A stretch of DNA of 34,544 bases from assembly GCA_903954065.1 (NCBI GenBank), contig CAJBME010000340.1:1-34544 (forward strand). Direction: 5' to 3'. The translations under genes were made by a program, and so were the position numbers. A model generated the notes under the pieces. That model saw only the letters and a list, made by a program, of their open reading frames with translations, searched no databases and was not told the DNA's origin. The DNA comes from an uncultured bacterium (lineage in GTDB: Bacteria; Verrucomicrobiota; Verrucomicrobiia; Verrucomicrobiales; V1-33). Positions 1-9,500 of this stretch are shown in pieces. The stretch's first letter is position 1, and every line of letters starts with the position of its first letter.

Positions 1-108
1 AGTCTCCCCGAGTCCGAGAGTCTCCCCGAGTCCGAGAGTCTCCCCGAGTCCGAGAGTCTCCCCGAGTCCGAGAGTCTCCCCGAGCCCGAGAGTCTCCCCG
101 AGTCCGAC
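1..108 (+). repeat. 18-bp coding minisatellite, six tandem copies
   Basis: The unit is AGTCTCCCCGAGTCCGAG, six times head to tail, in frame with the surrounding gene. Four copies are identical; copy 5 has one substitution (TCC to CCC, Ser to Pro) and copy 6 ends in GAC instead of GAG. The array reaches the window edge, so more copies may lie upstream. It encodes an acidic SLPESE stalk. Confidence 0.95.
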
Positions 109-1176
109 ACTTCCTCAGAGGCTGAGCTCGACCCTGAGAACCGGATGGTCGAGCGCCCGGTTTTGCCGGAACCCAAAAACCCGCTGGCCGCGACGCGCTG
201 GCAGGATTTGGCACCCCAAGGTCTCCCGGGGGAAGAATGGGCGCGGACCGACCGCCATGGAGCCAGTCTGGTTCCCGTGCTGCAGCCATGGGAGGCCGCC
301 AATTATGATCCAGAGGAGATTGGGGAATGGGGGGTCGAGGCTTCAGACCAAGAAACCCCTTCTCTGCGCAGCTCAAAATTGGCCTTTTTCGGCGTGGCCG
401 TGGTCGTGTTACTGGGAGGTTTTATCATCTGGCAGAGTACGCCTCACACTTCCGCCACCTCTCCCTCAACCGTCGCTTCTTCTGCTCTCGCACGAGGCCT
501 GACCGTCCGTCCAGCGTCCGAAAGAGCGCGACAAGCGGCCGATGTGGCCCGGGCCTTTCTCGCCACCACCACTCCGGAGGAACGAACGGCCTTTGTCCGA
601 CATCCGGAAATCACGGGGCCGCGCCTGCTCAACTGGCATACCAGCGAAAATCCTCTGCGCCCGCTGACCGTCCTGCAGTTTCACGAACGCTGGGCCGAGG
701 AAATCATGGGATCCCGGGTGTTCGTTATGCTGACCATGGAAATGGCCGATTTCACATCCCGAGGCATCGCTCTGGAAGAATTTCCAGATGGCTCGTTTAA
801 AGTCGATTGGGAAAGTTTCGAAGCATGGTCGACGCTCCACTGGCGGGACTATTTGACCACCGCCCCCAGCGAACCAGCCGAATTCCGGGTCATCGTCGAA
901 CCCGATACGTACTTCAACTTTTCCTATGCTGATCCGGCGCGATGGCTCAATTTCAAGCTCACTGAACCAGCCACGAATGATTATTGCTGGGGTTATTGCT
1001 TGCTGACTTCAGAGTCGGCTTTCAAATTGCGCCAAATGCTCCGCCGCCAGCAAACGCAGGGTGAATCGCATGTGAAAGCGATCGTCCGGCTGCGCTTTGA
1101 AACCGACGGCCGCGGCCGCCGGCAGGTCTTGATCGATGACGTACTGCAAGACGGCTGGCTCCGGACCGAACCGTAA
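1..1176 (+). CDS. Membrane-anchored hypothetical protein with acidic N-terminal repeats (5' end cut by the window)
   Basis: The reading frame is open from base 1, so the gene begins outside the window; the first ATG inside (145) is probably internal. The first 108 bases encode six SLPESE hexapeptides, followed by an acidic linker. About 80 residues after the ATG at 145 there is one hydrophobic helix (LAFFGVAVVVLLGG, about residues 79-97 from that Met), preceded by RSSK. This suggests a single-pass protein with a cytoplasmic acidic, Pro-rich N terminus and an exported C-terminal domain of about 230 residues rich in Trp, Phe and Glu. I recognise no catalytic motif. My impression is that similar single-TM proteins are common as hypotheticals in Verrucomicrobiota, but I cannot confirm that here. 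nadA begins 70 bases downstream on the same strand. Confidence 0.8.
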   Translation, partial: SLPESESLPESESLPESESLPESESLPEPESLPESDTSSEAELDPENRMVERPVLPEPKNPLAATRWQDLAPQGLPGEEWARTDRHGASLVPVLQPWEAANYDPEEIGEWGVEASDQETPSLRSSKLAFFGVAVVVLLGGFIIWQSTPHTSATSPSTVASSALARGLTVRPASERARQAADVARAFLATTTPEERTAFVRHPEITGPRLLNWHTSENPLRPLTVLQFHERWAEEIMGSRVFVMLTMEMADFTSRGIALEEFPDGSFKVDWESFEAWSTLHWRDYLTTAPSEPAEFRVIVEPDTYFNFSYADPARWLNFKLTEPATNDYCWGYCLLTSESAFKLRQMLRRQQTQGESHVKAIVRLRFETDGRGRRQVLIDDVLQDGWLRTEP

Positions 1177-1246
1177 ATCAACCACCCTCACTGCTCCACT
1201 TTTCGCCCGCCGCGGCGCCCCTCCCCCCTCTCTACTCCATCTCACC

Positions 1247-2191
1247 ATGACCACCACTCTCGAAAGCGTCGACCTCGTCGCCGATATTCTGCGCCTTAAA
1301 AAAGAACGTAACGCCGTTATCCTCGCTCATAATTACCAGATTAAAGCCATTCAAGACGTGGCTGACTACGTGGGTGACTCGCTGGGACTCTCCTATCAGG
1401 CGAAAGAAACCAATGCCGATGTCATTGCCTTCTGCGGCGTGCATTTTATGGCCGAAACGGCCAAAATCGTGAATCCCGAAAAAATCGTCGTCCTGCCCGA
1501 CAAAGACGCCGGCTGCTCGCTCGAAGAAAGCTGTCCCGGCCCGGAATTGGAAGCATTCCTCGAGAAACACCGTGACAAAAACTATTATGTGGTCGCCTAC
1601 ATCAACTGCAGCGGCCATGTCAAGGCCCTCAGCGATGTCATCTGCACCAGCGGAAATGCCGTGCGCATCGTGGAACACGTTCCGGCCGATCGAAATATCC
1701 TGTTCGTGCCCGATGCCAATCTCGGCGCCTGGGTCATGGAACAAACCGGCCGCCCCATGGACTTGTGGCAGGGAGCCTGCTACGTCCATGTGGAATTCAC
1801 CCGAGATAGCATCCTCAAAATCAAGGAAGAATTCCCCGAAGCCCCAGTCGTAGCCCACCCGGAATGTACGTTCGCCGTGCGCCTCCTCGCCGATGAGGTC
1901 TGCTCAACCGAAAAAATGGTCCAGTACTGCCGCTCCCACCCCGCCCAAAGCTTCGTCATCGTCACCGAAAGCGGCATGCTCCACCGCCTGCGCCGGGAAC
2001 TGCCCCACAAAACATTCATCCCCGGCCCCACCGACCGCTGCGCCTGCGCCGATTGCCGCTTCATGAAAATGAATACGTTGGAAAAACTCCACCGCTGCCT
2101 CGACACTCTGCAACCACGCCTCGAAATGCCCGCCGCCCTCCGCCAACGCGCCGAAATACCGCTCCTCCGTATGCTCGAATGGAGCCGGTAA
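1247..2191 (+). CDS. nadA: Quinolinate synthase A
   Basis: NadA condenses iminoaspartate with dihydroxyacetone phosphate to quinolinate in de novo NAD synthesis and is a cytoplasmic [4Fe-4S] enzyme. The ATG at 1247 gives 314 residues, a normal length; an upstream in-frame ATG at 1136 would overlap the preceding gene and add a low-complexity leader absent from the family. Visible family blocks are ILAHNYQ (residues 25-31), FCGVHFMAETAKI (62-74), DAGCSLEESC (87-96), YINCSGHVKALSD (118-130), CYVHVEFT (178-185) and CADCRFMKMNTLEKL near the end. Cys90, Cys178 and Cys270 match the three cluster ligands of the family. No Shine-Dalgarno precedes the start; the leader is pyrimidine-rich. nadB and nadC are not in the window. 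Confidence 0.96.
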   Translation: MTTTLESVDLVADILRLKKERNAVILAHNYQIKAIQDVADYVGDSLGLSYQAKETNADVIAFCGVHFMAETAKIVNPEKIVVLPDKDAGCSLEESCPGPELEAFLEKHRDKNYYVVAYINCSGHVKALSDVICTSGNAVRIVEHVPADRNILFVPDANLGAWVMEQTGRPMDLWQGACYVHVEFTRDSILKIKEEFPEAPVVAHPECTFAVRLLADEVCSTEKMVQYCRSHPAQSFVIVTESGMLHRLRRELPHKTFIPGPTDRCACADCRFMKMNTLEKLHRCLDTLQPRLEMPAALRQRAEIPLLRMLEWSR

Positions 2192-2252
2192 ATCCCCCCC
2201 AGCCTCACCACCCCCGCAGCCCGCAGCTCGGCAGGAATTTCTCGAAATCTCC

Positions 2253-4460
2253 ATGTCATCGCCCACCGCCTCACTTCCGCCCGCCGCGCCCCGCCGTCGA
2301 CGACACCTGACCCTCGCCATCGCCTTGGCCATGGTTCAAGCCGTCGCCGCTCAGGACGGAGTCAGCTTTCAAGACGATGTCAGGCCGATCTTCGAGTCCG
2401 CCTGCAATTCATGCCATAATCCAGACAAGAAAAAAGGCGGGCTGGATCTGAGCAGTTACGCCGCCATGATGGCCGGTGGATCGTCCGGCGAAATCGTGAT
2501 CGCCGGCGACGCAGCTGGCAGCCGCCTGTACGGATGCATCACCAAAACCGCCGAACCAGTCATGCCTCCGCAAGGCGACGGTCTCAACGCCGCTCAACTG
2601 GAAATCATCAAACGCTGGATCGAAACTGGCTTGCTCGACACCCGCGGCGGCGTCGCCCGCAAAGCGAAAAAACCCGCCTTCTCCGCCCAGCTCGAGGCCG
2701 CACCCACCGGCCGACCAGAAGGAGCGCCCCCCATGCCGGAACACCTCCGGCTAGAACCCGTCGTCGCCACCCGCCGTGCCGCCGCCACCGCCGCCCTCGC
2801 CTCTAGTCCATGGGCTCCACTGGTCGCCCTCAGCAGCCAACACCAAGTCCTGCTCTATAATTCCGACTCGCTAGAGCTCGCCGGCGTCCTCCCCGTCCCA
2901 GGCGGCGGAGCTGTCGAATCGCTCGCCTTCTCTCGCAACGGCCGCCTCGTCATCGCCGGCACCGGCATCGGCGGCCAAAGCGGCCAAGTCATGGCTTGGG
3001 ATGTCACTACCGGTCGCCGGGTATTTGAGGTAGGCGCAGAACGCGACACCGTGCTGGCCGCCGACCTTTCCGCTGACCAGTCAACCATCGCCCTCGGCGG
3101 TCCTTCTCGACGAATCAAAATGTACGCCACCGCCAGTGGCGAACTGATCAAAGACATCAAAAAACACACTGACTGGGTCACGTCACTTCAGTTCAGCCCC
3201 GATGGCGTCCTGCTCGCCACCGGCGACCGAGCCGGCGGCTTGCACGTCTGGGAAGGGAAAAGCGGCAATGAATATTTCACTCTGCCCGGCCATACCGCCG
3301 CCATCACCGCCGTCACATGGCGCGCCGATGGCAACATCCTCGCGTCCGCCAGCGAAGATGGCACCGTCCGACTTTGGGAAATGAATGAAGGAAAAGAAGT
3401 GAAAAAATGGACCGCTCATAGCAGCGGCGTCCAGTCCCTCCACTTCGCCCACGACGGCCGTCTCGTCAGCTGCGGCCGCGACCGCCACGTCAAAGTGTGG
3501 AATCAAGAGGGCGCCGAAACCGCCAGCCAAAAATCATTCTCCGACGTCACGCTCGCCGCCTGCTTCTCCCATGATGGCGCACGCTTCATCGTCGGTGACT
3601 GGTCCGGCCGCATCAGCGTCTGGCTCACCGCCGATGCCTCCCCCGCCGGTGACCTCGCCGCCGCCCCGCCCACCATCGCCCAACGTCTCGCCGCCATCAC
3701 CCCCGCCGCCACCGCCGCCCGCGAACAGGCCGCCGCCGCCGCCGCCACCATGAACGCCATGGAAGCACAAGCCGCCGCCGCCGCCGCTCAAAAAGAAAAA
3801 GCCCAGCAAGAAATCAACGCCCTCCAAACACACTCCCTCCAACTGCAATCACTCGCCGCCAACACCCGCACCGCCGCCGAAGCCGTACTCTCGCTCCTCT
3901 CGAAATCACCGCCACCGGACAGCCCCCCTGCCGCCACTCCGGCCCCCGCCCCAGCCGCCGCGCCCAACGAAGCAGCCACCCCGGCCGCAGACGCCGTCCA
4001 CAGGATTATCGACCCCTACCCAGACTCGATCGCCCAGCTCTCACAATCCTGGTCCCAATCACTCCCCACCCGCCTCGCCGCCGCCGCTAGCCAACTCGCC
4101 ACCAGCGAGACCGCCGTCACCACCGCTCAACAAAACACCGCCGCCGCTAGACAACAACTCGAGGCCGCCACCACCACCCTCGCCCAACAAGAAAAAACAC
4201 TCGCCCACTGGCAGGCCGCCGAAATCAATACCCAATTGATCGCCAAAAAAGAATCGCTCGCCACCCTCACCGCCAAACGCGAGGAACTCGCAGCCACCAT
4301 CGCAAGCTCGGAAACCGATCCGCAAAATCAACCGCCCGCTCTGGAATCGCTCAAATCAGAACTCGCCACCGTGGAAAAGGAAATCCACCTCGCCCAGCTC
4401 GCCATCGATACCGAATCCGCCCGCTACCACGCACAACTCACCCCGCAAAAGTCTCCCTAA
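2253..4460 (+). CDS. Secreted planctomycete-type cytochrome c / WD40 / coiled-coil protein
   Basis: 735 residues. The N terminus has RRRR followed by a hydrophobic stretch and VAAQDG, a signal peptide ending near residue 34. A cytochrome c domain of the PSCyt1 type follows (about 38-130), with the haem motif CNSCH at 51-55 and a candidate axial Met in PVMPPQGDG. Residues about 185-460 hold roughly seven WD40-like blades, with units such as VTSLQFSPDG...LHVW and VRLWEMNEG. The last 270 residues are rich in Ala, Gln, Glu and Thr with heptad-like spacing, interrupted by a Pro/Ala segment (about 560-590), and look like a long coiled coil. In Planctomycetes and Verrucomicrobia such domains usually sit beside DUF1549/DUF1553/DUF1501 genes; none is present here. 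An electron-transfer or haem-sensing scaffold in the periplasm is inferred; the partner is unknown. Confidence 0.85.
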   Translation: MSSPTASLPPAAPRRRRHLTLAIALAMVQAVAAQDGVSFQDDVRPIFESACNSCHNPDKKKGGLDLSSYAAMMAGGSSGEIVIAGDAAGSRLYGCITKTAEPVMPPQGDGLNAAQLEIIKRWIETGLLDTRGGVARKAKKPAFSAQLEAAPTGRPEGAPPMPEHLRLEPVVATRRAAATAALASSPWAPLVALSSQHQVLLYNSDSLELAGVLPVPGGGAVESLAFSRNGRLVIAGTGIGGQSGQVMAWDVTTGRRVFEVGAERDTVLAADLSADQSTIALGGPSRRIKMYATASGELIKDIKKHTDWVTSLQFSPDGVLLATGDRAGGLHVWEGKSGNEYFTLPGHTAAITAVTWRADGNILASASEDGTVRLWEMNEGKEVKKWTAHSSGVQSLHFAHDGRLVSCGRDRHVKVWNQEGAETASQKSFSDVTLAACFSHDGARFIVGDWSGRISVWLTADASPAGDLAAAPPTIAQRLAAITPAATAAREQAAAAAATMNAMEAQAAAAAAQKEKAQQEINALQTHSLQLQSLAANTRTAAEAVLSLLSKSPPPDSPPAATPAPAPAAAPNEAATPAADAVHRIIDPYPDSIAQLSQSWSQSLPTRLAAAASQLATSETAVTTAQQNTAAARQQLEAATTTLAQQEKTLAHWQAAEINTQLIAKKESLATLTAKREELAATIASSETDPQNQPPALESLKSELATVEKEIHLAQLAIDTESARYHAQLTPQKSP

Positions 4461-4557
4461 GCGCCGATCACAAAAGCACGGATCCGCCTCAAAAAGGAAG
4501 GCTCAGCATCCGGCTAAGCAATCAGTGCGTGGCCTCCCCAGTCTGCGCCCATAGCAC

Positions 4558-4731
4558 CTTGACTTCGTCTCCACTCGCGGGGTCGTCTCCGCCATCGCCT
4601 CGGGAAAAGAATCCAAAGAAGTCCACTCTCACGAACTCGGCGAGCCGACTGAGACCGCCCCCGCCATCGACCTAGATTCAATCTACATCCGTACCGAAAA
4701 ATACCTGATCGCCTTTCGTAGCAAAAAATAA
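4558..4731 (+). pseudogene. Possible 3' remnant of a protein-coding gene
   Basis: One frame stays open from the TAG at 4552 to the TAA at 4729 and reads like real protein: LDFVSTRGVVSAIASGKE, then an acidic segment, then IDLDSIYIRTEKYLIAFRSKK at the C terminus. It has alternating hydrophobics, a plausible beta-strand ending and a double stop (TAATAG). There is no ATG, GTG or TTG at a sensible position, so if coding it is the tail of a degraded gene. I do not recognise the family. An accidental open frame is possible in this GC-rich DNA. Confidence 0.35.
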
Positions 4732-5040
4732 TAGGCTCCGTTTTCCCAAGCCTTGACCTGTGCCGGATTGTTCGCGATCGCCGTAACCGTTCCCTACCGC
4801 AATGATTGGGCGCGTCGGAGTAATGACGGGAGATTTACTCGAGATAAAAAGTGGGGATTACACCGGCCGTTCAAGCGTCGGAGCGGCGTCGGAAAAGCAG
4901 ACAGCGGCCACAAATCTCCTGCATCATTGATCCTCAATGATCCTCAGGACAATTGACGTCATTTCACTCCGTAAAACGTCGATTTTATTAACACTTTTCA
5001 CCGGCTGATCAGGACGTGAAACCAGCGGAGGTGGGGGCTT

Positions 5041-5062
5041 TCAAAAATATTCTCATTTTTGA
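5041..5062. promoter_or_regulatory. AT-rich 8-bp inverted repeat upstream of the HAF-repeat gene
   Basis: TCAAAAAT, six spacer bases (ATTCTC), then ATTTTTGA: a perfect dyad at the left of an AT-rich block about 300 bases upstream of the ATG at 5361. It could be a protein-binding site or part of a promoter region. The stem is too AT-rich for a strong terminator. Function not established. Confidence 0.35.
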
Positions 5063-5360
5063 TATTATTACTGATTGTTTACTCTTTCATTATTGCCAGC
5101 GACTTATAAATCATTCCGTCTCCGTCAATACGGGATTCCTCTTATTTGATTCTCAATAAATCAGTAATCGGCATAGGAATTGCAATAATTATTAGATCGA
5201 ACAGCCCGCGTTTTTATTCGACTTCCCATGAAGACGCAGGGGGGCGCTCCGCTCTTTCAGGGGAGAGGCGGGTCCGCTTTTGGCCGCGGTTATGTCACGG
5301 CCATCGTTTTTTCCCCCATTCACCCTCCTCTTTCTACACACTACACACACTATTATTCAC

Positions 5361-6500
5361 ATGAATTCATTGACTGTACTATCAGGTCGTCCTCGCCGTC
5401 TGGGTGCGTTGGCCGCCACGGGAGCACTGACCCTCATAGGACTCTTGTCCTCTGCGGTCTGCGCGCAGACCAGCTACGTGGTCAAGGAGATCGGCGTCTT
5501 GCCGGGATTCGTGAGCGGGGTGGCAACCTCGGTCAACGACGCTGGTGATATGACCGGCTACTGTTCACTGGCGGTCTCTAATTTTAATGACATGGGATTT
5601 GTTGTGCGCAAAGGCATTCTCAGTGCGGTCGGCAAGCTTCCAAAGAAAGGGAAGTATTCGTTCGCCACTTTTATTCACCCGACGACTGGGGTGGTGGTGG
5701 GCTCTGCCGACACGGGCGATTCGCGGCCACAGGGACTCGTCAAGAAGGGAACGGCGGCACCCATTAACGTTTTCCCAAACAATGGCGGCAACACGCATGC
5801 GCTAAGGGTTGATACGGCGGGCCAAGTCTATGGATATTTCATCGGCGGAGGAAGCACTTCGTGGCAAGGCGGGGTCTGGACCCCGAACCCGAAAAAAGCC
5901 GGCACGTACACGCAGACGATCATGGGGGGCAACGGCATTCCCATGGCCTTTAATGCCAACGGACAAGCCACAGGATACACCACCGCTGCGGGCCAGTCGA
6001 ATACCGCAACCTTCTGGACCCACGTCGCGCCCCGGCCGATGCAAGTTCTCCCCAGCCTTCCGGAATTCTGGAGCAGCTTGGGCAACGGCCTGAATGACCT
6101 CGGCGACGTGGTCGGCGATGGCCATCCTCCGTTCTCCTCGATCCCCGTCAAGTGGACCGCCACCCCGGCCGGTTACGTCATCAACACATTGCCGGTGCTC
6201 CCCGGTCATAATTACGGATCTGCCACCGCCATCAATACTCGCGGCGAGATTCTCGGCACCAGCTACTATGGCACGCCGGGCACCTGGGACGTCATCGGAC
6301 CCGTCACGCTCGTCGTCTGGCGCCAAGGCATCCCCTACCCCGTTCAACAATCCCTCGACCCCGTGACCGGCGCCGGATGGAACATCCTCTCCATGGCCGG
6401 CCTCAACAACGTGGGCCAAATCGCCGCCACCGGCACGAAAAACGGAGTGTCCCGCGCCCTGCTGCTCACTCCCGCCCCCACTCCAACCCCAGTCCCCTAA
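5361..6500 (+). CDS. Exported HAF-repeat protein
   Basis: 379 residues from the ATG at 5361. This start is preferred over the ATG at 5280 because it puts RPRRLGALAATGALTLIGLL and the signal-peptidase-like SSAVCAQ directly at the N terminus. The mature protein repeats a short unit of the HAF extracellular-repeat type: SVNDAGDMTGYC, GLNDLGDVVGDG, AINTRGEILGTSYY, GLNNVGQIAATGT, each about 40-60 residues apart and rich in Gly, Asn and Thr. This fits a beta-propeller-like or solenoid secreted protein of unknown binding function. The C terminus is a bare Pro/Thr tail (TPAPTPTPVP) with no PEP-CTERM or other anchor visible. The gene converges on the large membrane-protein gene, with a hairpin between them. 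Confidence 0.8.
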   Translation: MNSLTVLSGRPRRLGALAATGALTLIGLLSSAVCAQTSYVVKEIGVLPGFVSGVATSVNDAGDMTGYCSLAVSNFNDMGFVVRKGILSAVGKLPKKGKYSFATFIHPTTGVVVGSADTGDSRPQGLVKKGTAAPINVFPNNGGNTHALRVDTAGQVYGYFIGGGSTSWQGGVWTPNPKKAGTYTQTIMGGNGIPMAFNANGQATGYTTAAGQSNTATFWTHVAPRPMQVLPSLPEFWSSLGNGLNDLGDVVGDGHPPFSSIPVKWTATPAGYVINTLPVLPGHNYGSATAINTRGEILGTSYYGTPGTWDVIGPVTLVVWRQGIPYPVQQSLDPVTGAGWNILSMAGLNNVGQIAATGTKNGVSRALLLTPAPTPTPVP

Positions 6501-6539
6501 CTCCCGCCGGCTCCAGCCGGAAATCAGTCGACACCGCCG

Positions 6540-6567
6540 CCGGCCGGACCCGTCAAGGTCCGGCCGG
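6540..6567. terminator. Hairpin between convergent genes, possible bidirectional terminator
   Basis: CCGGCCGGACC, loop CGTCAA, GGTCCGGCCGG: a perfect 11-bp GC-rich stem. It lies between the stop of the HAF gene (6500) and the stop of the minus-strand membrane-protein gene (6574). No T-run follows on either strand, so it is not a classical intrinsic terminator; termination or 3'-end protection is inferred from position. Confidence 0.5.
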
Positions 6568-6573
6568 ATCGCG

Positions 6574-9500
6574 TCACGCTGTAGGCCCGGCCGGCGGCGC
6601 CGGTGATTCCGTCGCCACAGCCGCCACAGCCGCTCCAGGTAACTCAGGGGGAACCTGACGCCGCGGTTTCGATTTCCACACCCCTCCGGCCGTGACCTGC
6701 TGCCAGCCCCATTGCACCCACCGGAGCAAAGCAAAAGCCAGCCAAAGCGCCCACGCCAACATAAAGAGGCGATAAAACCAGATTGAGACCGAAACGACGC
6801 CCGGCACCGGCAGCTCCGGGCCGCTGCGCGCCTGAAACCACCGCAGCAGACCGGTCGATGACCCTTCGCCGCTGATAAACATGTGAGGCGACCCCAGCAA
6901 GCCGGCGTGCAGCACACTGACTAGCACGAGAGCCGCCATGAACGCGCCCAGCGCCAAGACCAGCTGCATCAGGTTGAAACACCAGCGGGGCCACTGCTGC
7001 ACCGACGCCGTGCCGCGCCCGGCCACGGCAAAAAGCCAGACGATAAATCCAAACGAGGCGATGAGTGAGGTCTGCGTCAGCCCCATCACCAGCAAGGCCC
7101 ATTCCCACCGCTTCAATGTGCGAAGCGGCAGCGAGCCCAATCCCCAGGCAAAAATCAAGGCGCAGACGAGCAGGGCCCAGAACCGCACGGCCGGCCCGCG
7201 TTGCGGTCCGTGAGCCCACAACACCCAGCGCTGCGCCGGCATGGCCACCGTGCTGCGCACATTCGCGGCCGCCACCGGCAGGCGCAACGCTTCCACCGTA
7301 GCGTGCCACGGCAGAGGCTCCGCCTTGGTCCACTGGAGCGTGATCAGCTGTTCGCCCGGACGAATCGGGATCATCACCTGATCGTTGTTCATCCGCACCG
7401 GCATCCGCTGCCCACCACTGGTCAGCCCAGTCACTTCAGCCCCGGAGGGAAGCCCGATCCCCATCTCGTGACCAATACTGGCCTGCACATCTAAGGTCAG
7501 GGTCGCACTGCGCTGGTACCCTCCTAACATCGTCTCATGTGTGACTTCCCGCACGGTCATCGTCTGGCCGGCCACAGCCTCCGGTTGCGTGGCGACAAGC
7601 GTGACGGTCTCCCCCGGCCACGGCCGCCAGACCGGAATCAATGATCCGGTCTCGCCCTCGTACAGCGGGGCCACCCCCTGCAACGACACATGCCACACCG
7701 GCGACGCCTCGAGATACCACCGCTCAACCCACCGGTCGGTGACCTCGGCCGCCAAAACCAGCGCCGCTTGCGGTGTGAGTTCGCTGCGCCACTCCACCAC
7801 TTCATCCTGAGCACCAAAACGAACTTCCACTCGCGGACCCGTGACCGTCAGACTCGAGGTCAGCAAGCGTTCCGTCGGCAACAACGGGATCGTCAAGGCA
7901 ATAGCCGCCCCTTTATCCGTCAGGCGCCGCGCCGTCGTCCGCACCTGCCAGACCAACCCCAACTCAAGATGCCTCTCAATGGCCACCACCGGCTGAAAAT
8001 CCCGCCGGTCATACGCCGCCGCACTCTCCCCCCCAGCTTGCTGCTCAGAAAAAAAGACCTGATTCTCCGGCACCCCATTCGGCCGCACCCCAGTCACCGT
8101 CCATCCCGGCGCCTCAATCTCTACTTGGCGCGGTGCCAACAAAAAGGCCCATTCCCACTCCGGACCGGGCGGTAATACCCCGGTCACTTCCACTTCATGT
8201 ACCCCTGCCGGCACCACCACCCAAACATGGCCGTCCATCCGTTGCAACGCCGGCGCCGGCTTCCCGTCAAGCCGCACCGCCAGCGGTGACCATGACGGCA
8301 ACCGGCCCGGCAAGGGAACCGCCGTCTCCACGGCCGCATGCACATCCAAAACCAACGACATCTGGCGGCGATCCAGCTTCAACCGCGCCCGAGGGATTTC
8401 CGCCGCCCGCGGAAAGGCATCCGAGGGTTTGAGTAAGCGGTCGCGCAACGCCGTCAACCACTCTGCCGATGGCAGCACGGCTGAATCCGTCGTCTGCACC
8501 ACGGCCGCCGGCCGGGCCACTGCCTGATCCAACTCCTGCGCCGACAGCCGCCCGGTCGCTCCTCCCATCATCCACACCCCACACAATAACCCCACCACCG
8601 AAGGAACCGCCGGCCGCCACGACGACCCCTCCGAAACAGACGGCGCCGCCGCCAGCCCACTCCCATTCCGCCGCCGGAAAAAGTAATACAACAATACCCC
8701 CAGTAACATCAGCCGGATCACAATCAAAACCCGCTGCCAGCCGCTGGAAAGCAGCACCGGCCGAATCGTCTGCCCCACCGCCACCGGACCATCCCATCCA
8801 TAACTGACCGATCGCCACCGCCAGTTCGGTACCGCCGGCCCAGTCTGAATCTGCGCATTTTGCTCGTAACGTAGATTGCTGTTTAAAACCACCTGCTCCT
8901 GAGAGCCCGAGTCATCCCTCGATTTCTCCATCGACGATACCGACGAATACGAAAGCTCGGCCGTCGCCATCCGCGGCGCCATATTCCAGCGGCTTCCGTC
9001 CGCGATCGATTCCAGCTGAGGATAGAGCAAGCCGGTCACTTGGCGCGTCACAAAAGGCACCAGCACCCAGAGCAACGCCAGCACCGCCATCCCAACGACC
9101 ACCGGCCACCGCCGCACCCACCGATAGCCAGTGCCAGCCAACGCCCGCCCAGCGACCAAAACCACCAGCACCAGCAACCACGTCCACCGCGGCGCCCCCG
9201 GTTCATGATACGATAACACAAACGCCGCAAAAGCCACCACCCCCGCCCGCCATCCCCACAGCCTCTGCACCGCCAGAGAGAAAATCAGGAGGAAAAAAAC
9301 ATCGAGCAACGACCACGCCGTGAGCCAGTCGCCCTCCACCCACTCCGCACCAAACAAAGCCAGCAGTCGCCACCCCGGAGGGAGATGCCACTCACAGCGC
9401 ACCTCGCCCGCCACCGTTTCCCATCCCGTCGCCGGCATCACCGACCCCACCGGAGATCGCCCCACAGCTTCCAGCGACAACGCCCGATCGCGAACCTCCA

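Larger units (their letters stand above)
4461..5360. other. 900-base region without a confident gene
   Basis: Between the cytochrome/WD40 gene and the HAF-repeat gene. It contains a possible 3' gene remnant (4558-4731), a short direct repeat (GATCCTCA twice near 4929-4947), and an AT-rich stretch from about 4970 to 5220 unlike the surrounding GC-rich DNA. That stretch contains an 8-bp inverted repeat at 5041-5062. The last 130 bases return to GC-rich sequence and end in a pyrimidine/CA-rich leader (TACACACTACACACAC) just before the ATG at 5361. A 67-codon open frame at 4753-4956 resembles nothing and is not called. Confidence 0.6.

Noticed and set aside
1136..1246. Upstream ATG for nadA overlapping the preceding gene
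   Set aside because: The extra 37 residues are low-complexity and absent from quinolinate synthases; the ATG at 1247 fits the family.
3534..3848. Gly-rich minus-strand and Pro-rich plus-strand frames opposite the cytochrome gene
   Set aside because: They mirror Ala-rich codons of the coiled-coil part of the real gene; typical shadows in GC-rich DNA.
4753..4956. 67-codon open frame on the + strand in the intergenic region
   Set aside because: Composition is unlike a protein of this genome, no motif or start signal is visible, and it ends in a small direct repeat.
5280..5360. Upstream in-frame ATG for the HAF-repeat gene
   Set aside because: It would bury the signal peptide behind a 27-residue leader; the ATG at 5361 gives a normal exported N terminus.
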